DNA from: an uncultured Clostridia bacterium
GTDB taxonomy: Bacteria; Bacillota; Clostridia; Oscillospirales; Oscillospiraceae
DNA length: 14,688 nucleotides
Direction: 5' to 3'
NCBI GenBank assembly: GCA_937894515.1
Contig: CALCRH010000025.1
Location: forward strand, 1-14,688
How positions within the stretch are numbered: the first letter of the stretch is position 1; the number at the start of each line of letters is the position of its first letter. Below, piece by piece: positions 14,144-14,688 of this stretch. Under the pieces are notes generated by a model. The model worked only from the letters and a program-made list of their open reading frames with translations. It was not told where the DNA came from and did no database searches. The position numbers were made by a program, and so were the translations under genes.

Positions 14144-14202
14144 AAGTGAGAACACATACGAATCTGTTTCCCAAATGGAGCAGATCGTATGTGTTCTCAC
14201 TT
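14144..14202 (+). terminator. Strong hairpin terminator after the orphan gene
   Basis: 17-bp perfect arms (AAGTGAGAACACATACG at 14144-14160 and its complement at 14186-14202) continue after a one-base bulge with 5 more pairs (14162-14166 with 14181-14185), leaving a 14-base loop. TTTCTATT follows on the plus strand. It fits as terminator of the 126-residue gene, although the stem is unusually long. Confidence 0.7.
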
Positions 14203-14380
14203 TCTATTAAGTTTGCTATAGGAAAAAGAACTTTTATAAAAAAGAAAGTACGAAAAAGCTTGAAGGGTAATAGGAAAACACTCCACATAAATTTGACTAC
14301 TTTTTCATTTGCAGCTCTTGTATCTCCATACTCTTTTTATCCAAATAGGAATCCCAACAAAGAGGATCAAAAAACAGCAA

Positions 14381-14409
14381 AAATGTCGGCCCCATCGAGA
14401 CCGACATTT
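14381..14409 (-). terminator. Minus-strand terminator-like hairpin
   Basis: AAATGTCGG (14381-14389) pairs perfectly with CCGACATTT (14401-14409) around an 11-base loop. On the minus strand the stem is followed by TTTTTGCTGTTTTTT-like sequence, a good U-tract. The transcript it would end must come from the right (14410 to beyond the window); no gene for it is visible here. Confidence 0.6.
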
Positions 14410-14528
14410 CCCAACCTTCTTGACTTTTGCGTTTCTCGCATATCCCATTTTTTTGGGACTTTATGCTTTCTGGTTTTTCCCGCCATTTGTGCCTTTTGCA
14501 CATATAAAACGATATTTATCCTAATTGC

Positions 14529-14567
14529 AAAGAATGGTAGATACATCCATTGTATCTACCATTCTTT
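14529..14567. repeat. 17-bp-arm inverted repeat
   Basis: AAGAATGGTAGATACA plus one more base (14529-14545) is perfectly complementary to 14551-14567 around the 5-base loop TCCAT. Followed on the plus strand by TATATAG and on the minus strand by TTGCAATT, so the U-tract is poor in both directions. It could be a weak terminator, an RNA stability element or part of a structured transcript. Confidence 0.6.
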
Positions 14568-14688
14568 ATATAGCTATGTGCCCCTCGCGTTTTTGTGAAA
14601 AGCAAAAAATCCACCGTAATGATAACTGGATTGAAGGTAGTGTCAAGATTTATGCGCAAATTTGTTTGCAGGCTCTGTGCTGAATGAG

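Larger units (their letters stand above)
14211..14688. other. AT-rich region without a convincing gene
   Basis: No open frame here has a usable ribosome binding site or recognisable product. The region holds two hairpins, listed separately, and ends with about 110 bp of featureless sequence up to the window edge. No tRNA or other structured RNA was recognised. Confidence 0.6.

Noticed and set aside
14297..14503. A 68-codon minus-strand frame
   Set aside because: The only AGGA-like site is about 15 bases from the ATG, and a terminator-like hairpin falls inside the frame.
14146..14598. A 150-codon plus-strand frame starting with GTG
   Set aside because: The start lies inside the terminator stem, there is no ribosome binding site, and the frame runs through two other hairpins.
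14630..14688. Possible insertion-sequence end at the right edge
   Set aside because: No second copy, terminal inverted partner or transposase frame is visible in the window, so it cannot be supported.

Overview
The window looks like chromosomal DNA of a Gram-positive, low-oxygen Clostridia, most likely a gut member of the Oscillospiraceae/Ruminococcaceae. The evidence is strong purine-rich Shine-Dalgarno sites (GGAGGA, AAAGGAGG), lipoprotein signal peptides rather than outer-membrane signals, a PdaB-type deacetylase remnant, and a giant surface protein built from repeats common in that group. This placement is inference; there is no marker gene. Coding DNA up to about 13.0 kb is moderately GC-rich, while the last 1.2 kb is clearly AT-rich.

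Layout, left to right. (1) The 3' end of an FtsH-like M41 peptidase gene (+) stops at 254. (2) A near-perfect 22-bp-arm hairpin (265-312) ends both it and the converging gene. (3) A 9.5-kb gene (-, 320-9799) encodes a 3159-residue surface lipoprotein: lipobox, Pro/acidic and Gly/His linker, a beta-helix-like repeat block, about 715 residues of Cys-rich modules, a long second beta-helix-like block, and a single SLH-like segment inside that block. (4) Upstream on the same strand, 82 bp away, is a 510-residue regulator with an N-terminal Cro/CI-type helix-turn-helix and an unrecognised C-terminal part (9882-11414). (5) A 306-bp AT-rich divergent promoter region follows. (6) A 408-residue lipoprotein of unknown function (+, 11721-12947) is read away from the regulator. 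(7) A hairpin (12972-13030) separates it from a broken polysaccharide deacetylase (-, 13058-13453) that still has a good promoter. (8) A 126-residue orphan gene with its own promoter and strong ribosome binding site (+, 13730-14110) comes next. (9) The last ~580 bp have no convincing gene but hold three long hairpins.

How the parts may work together (inference): regulator, giant lipoprotein and divergent lipoprotein look like a cell-surface locus under one local regulator. An 8-bp motif (TTCATTGA) occurs twice, 11 bp apart, in the divergent promoter region. A 14-bp version of it (13 of 14 bases identical) sits between the -35 and -10 boxes of the deacetylase-remnant promoter, which could place that promoter under the same regulator. 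The most unusual element is the giant protein, because Cys-rich modules and a His-rich linker are combined with a lipid anchor and an internal SLH-like segment.
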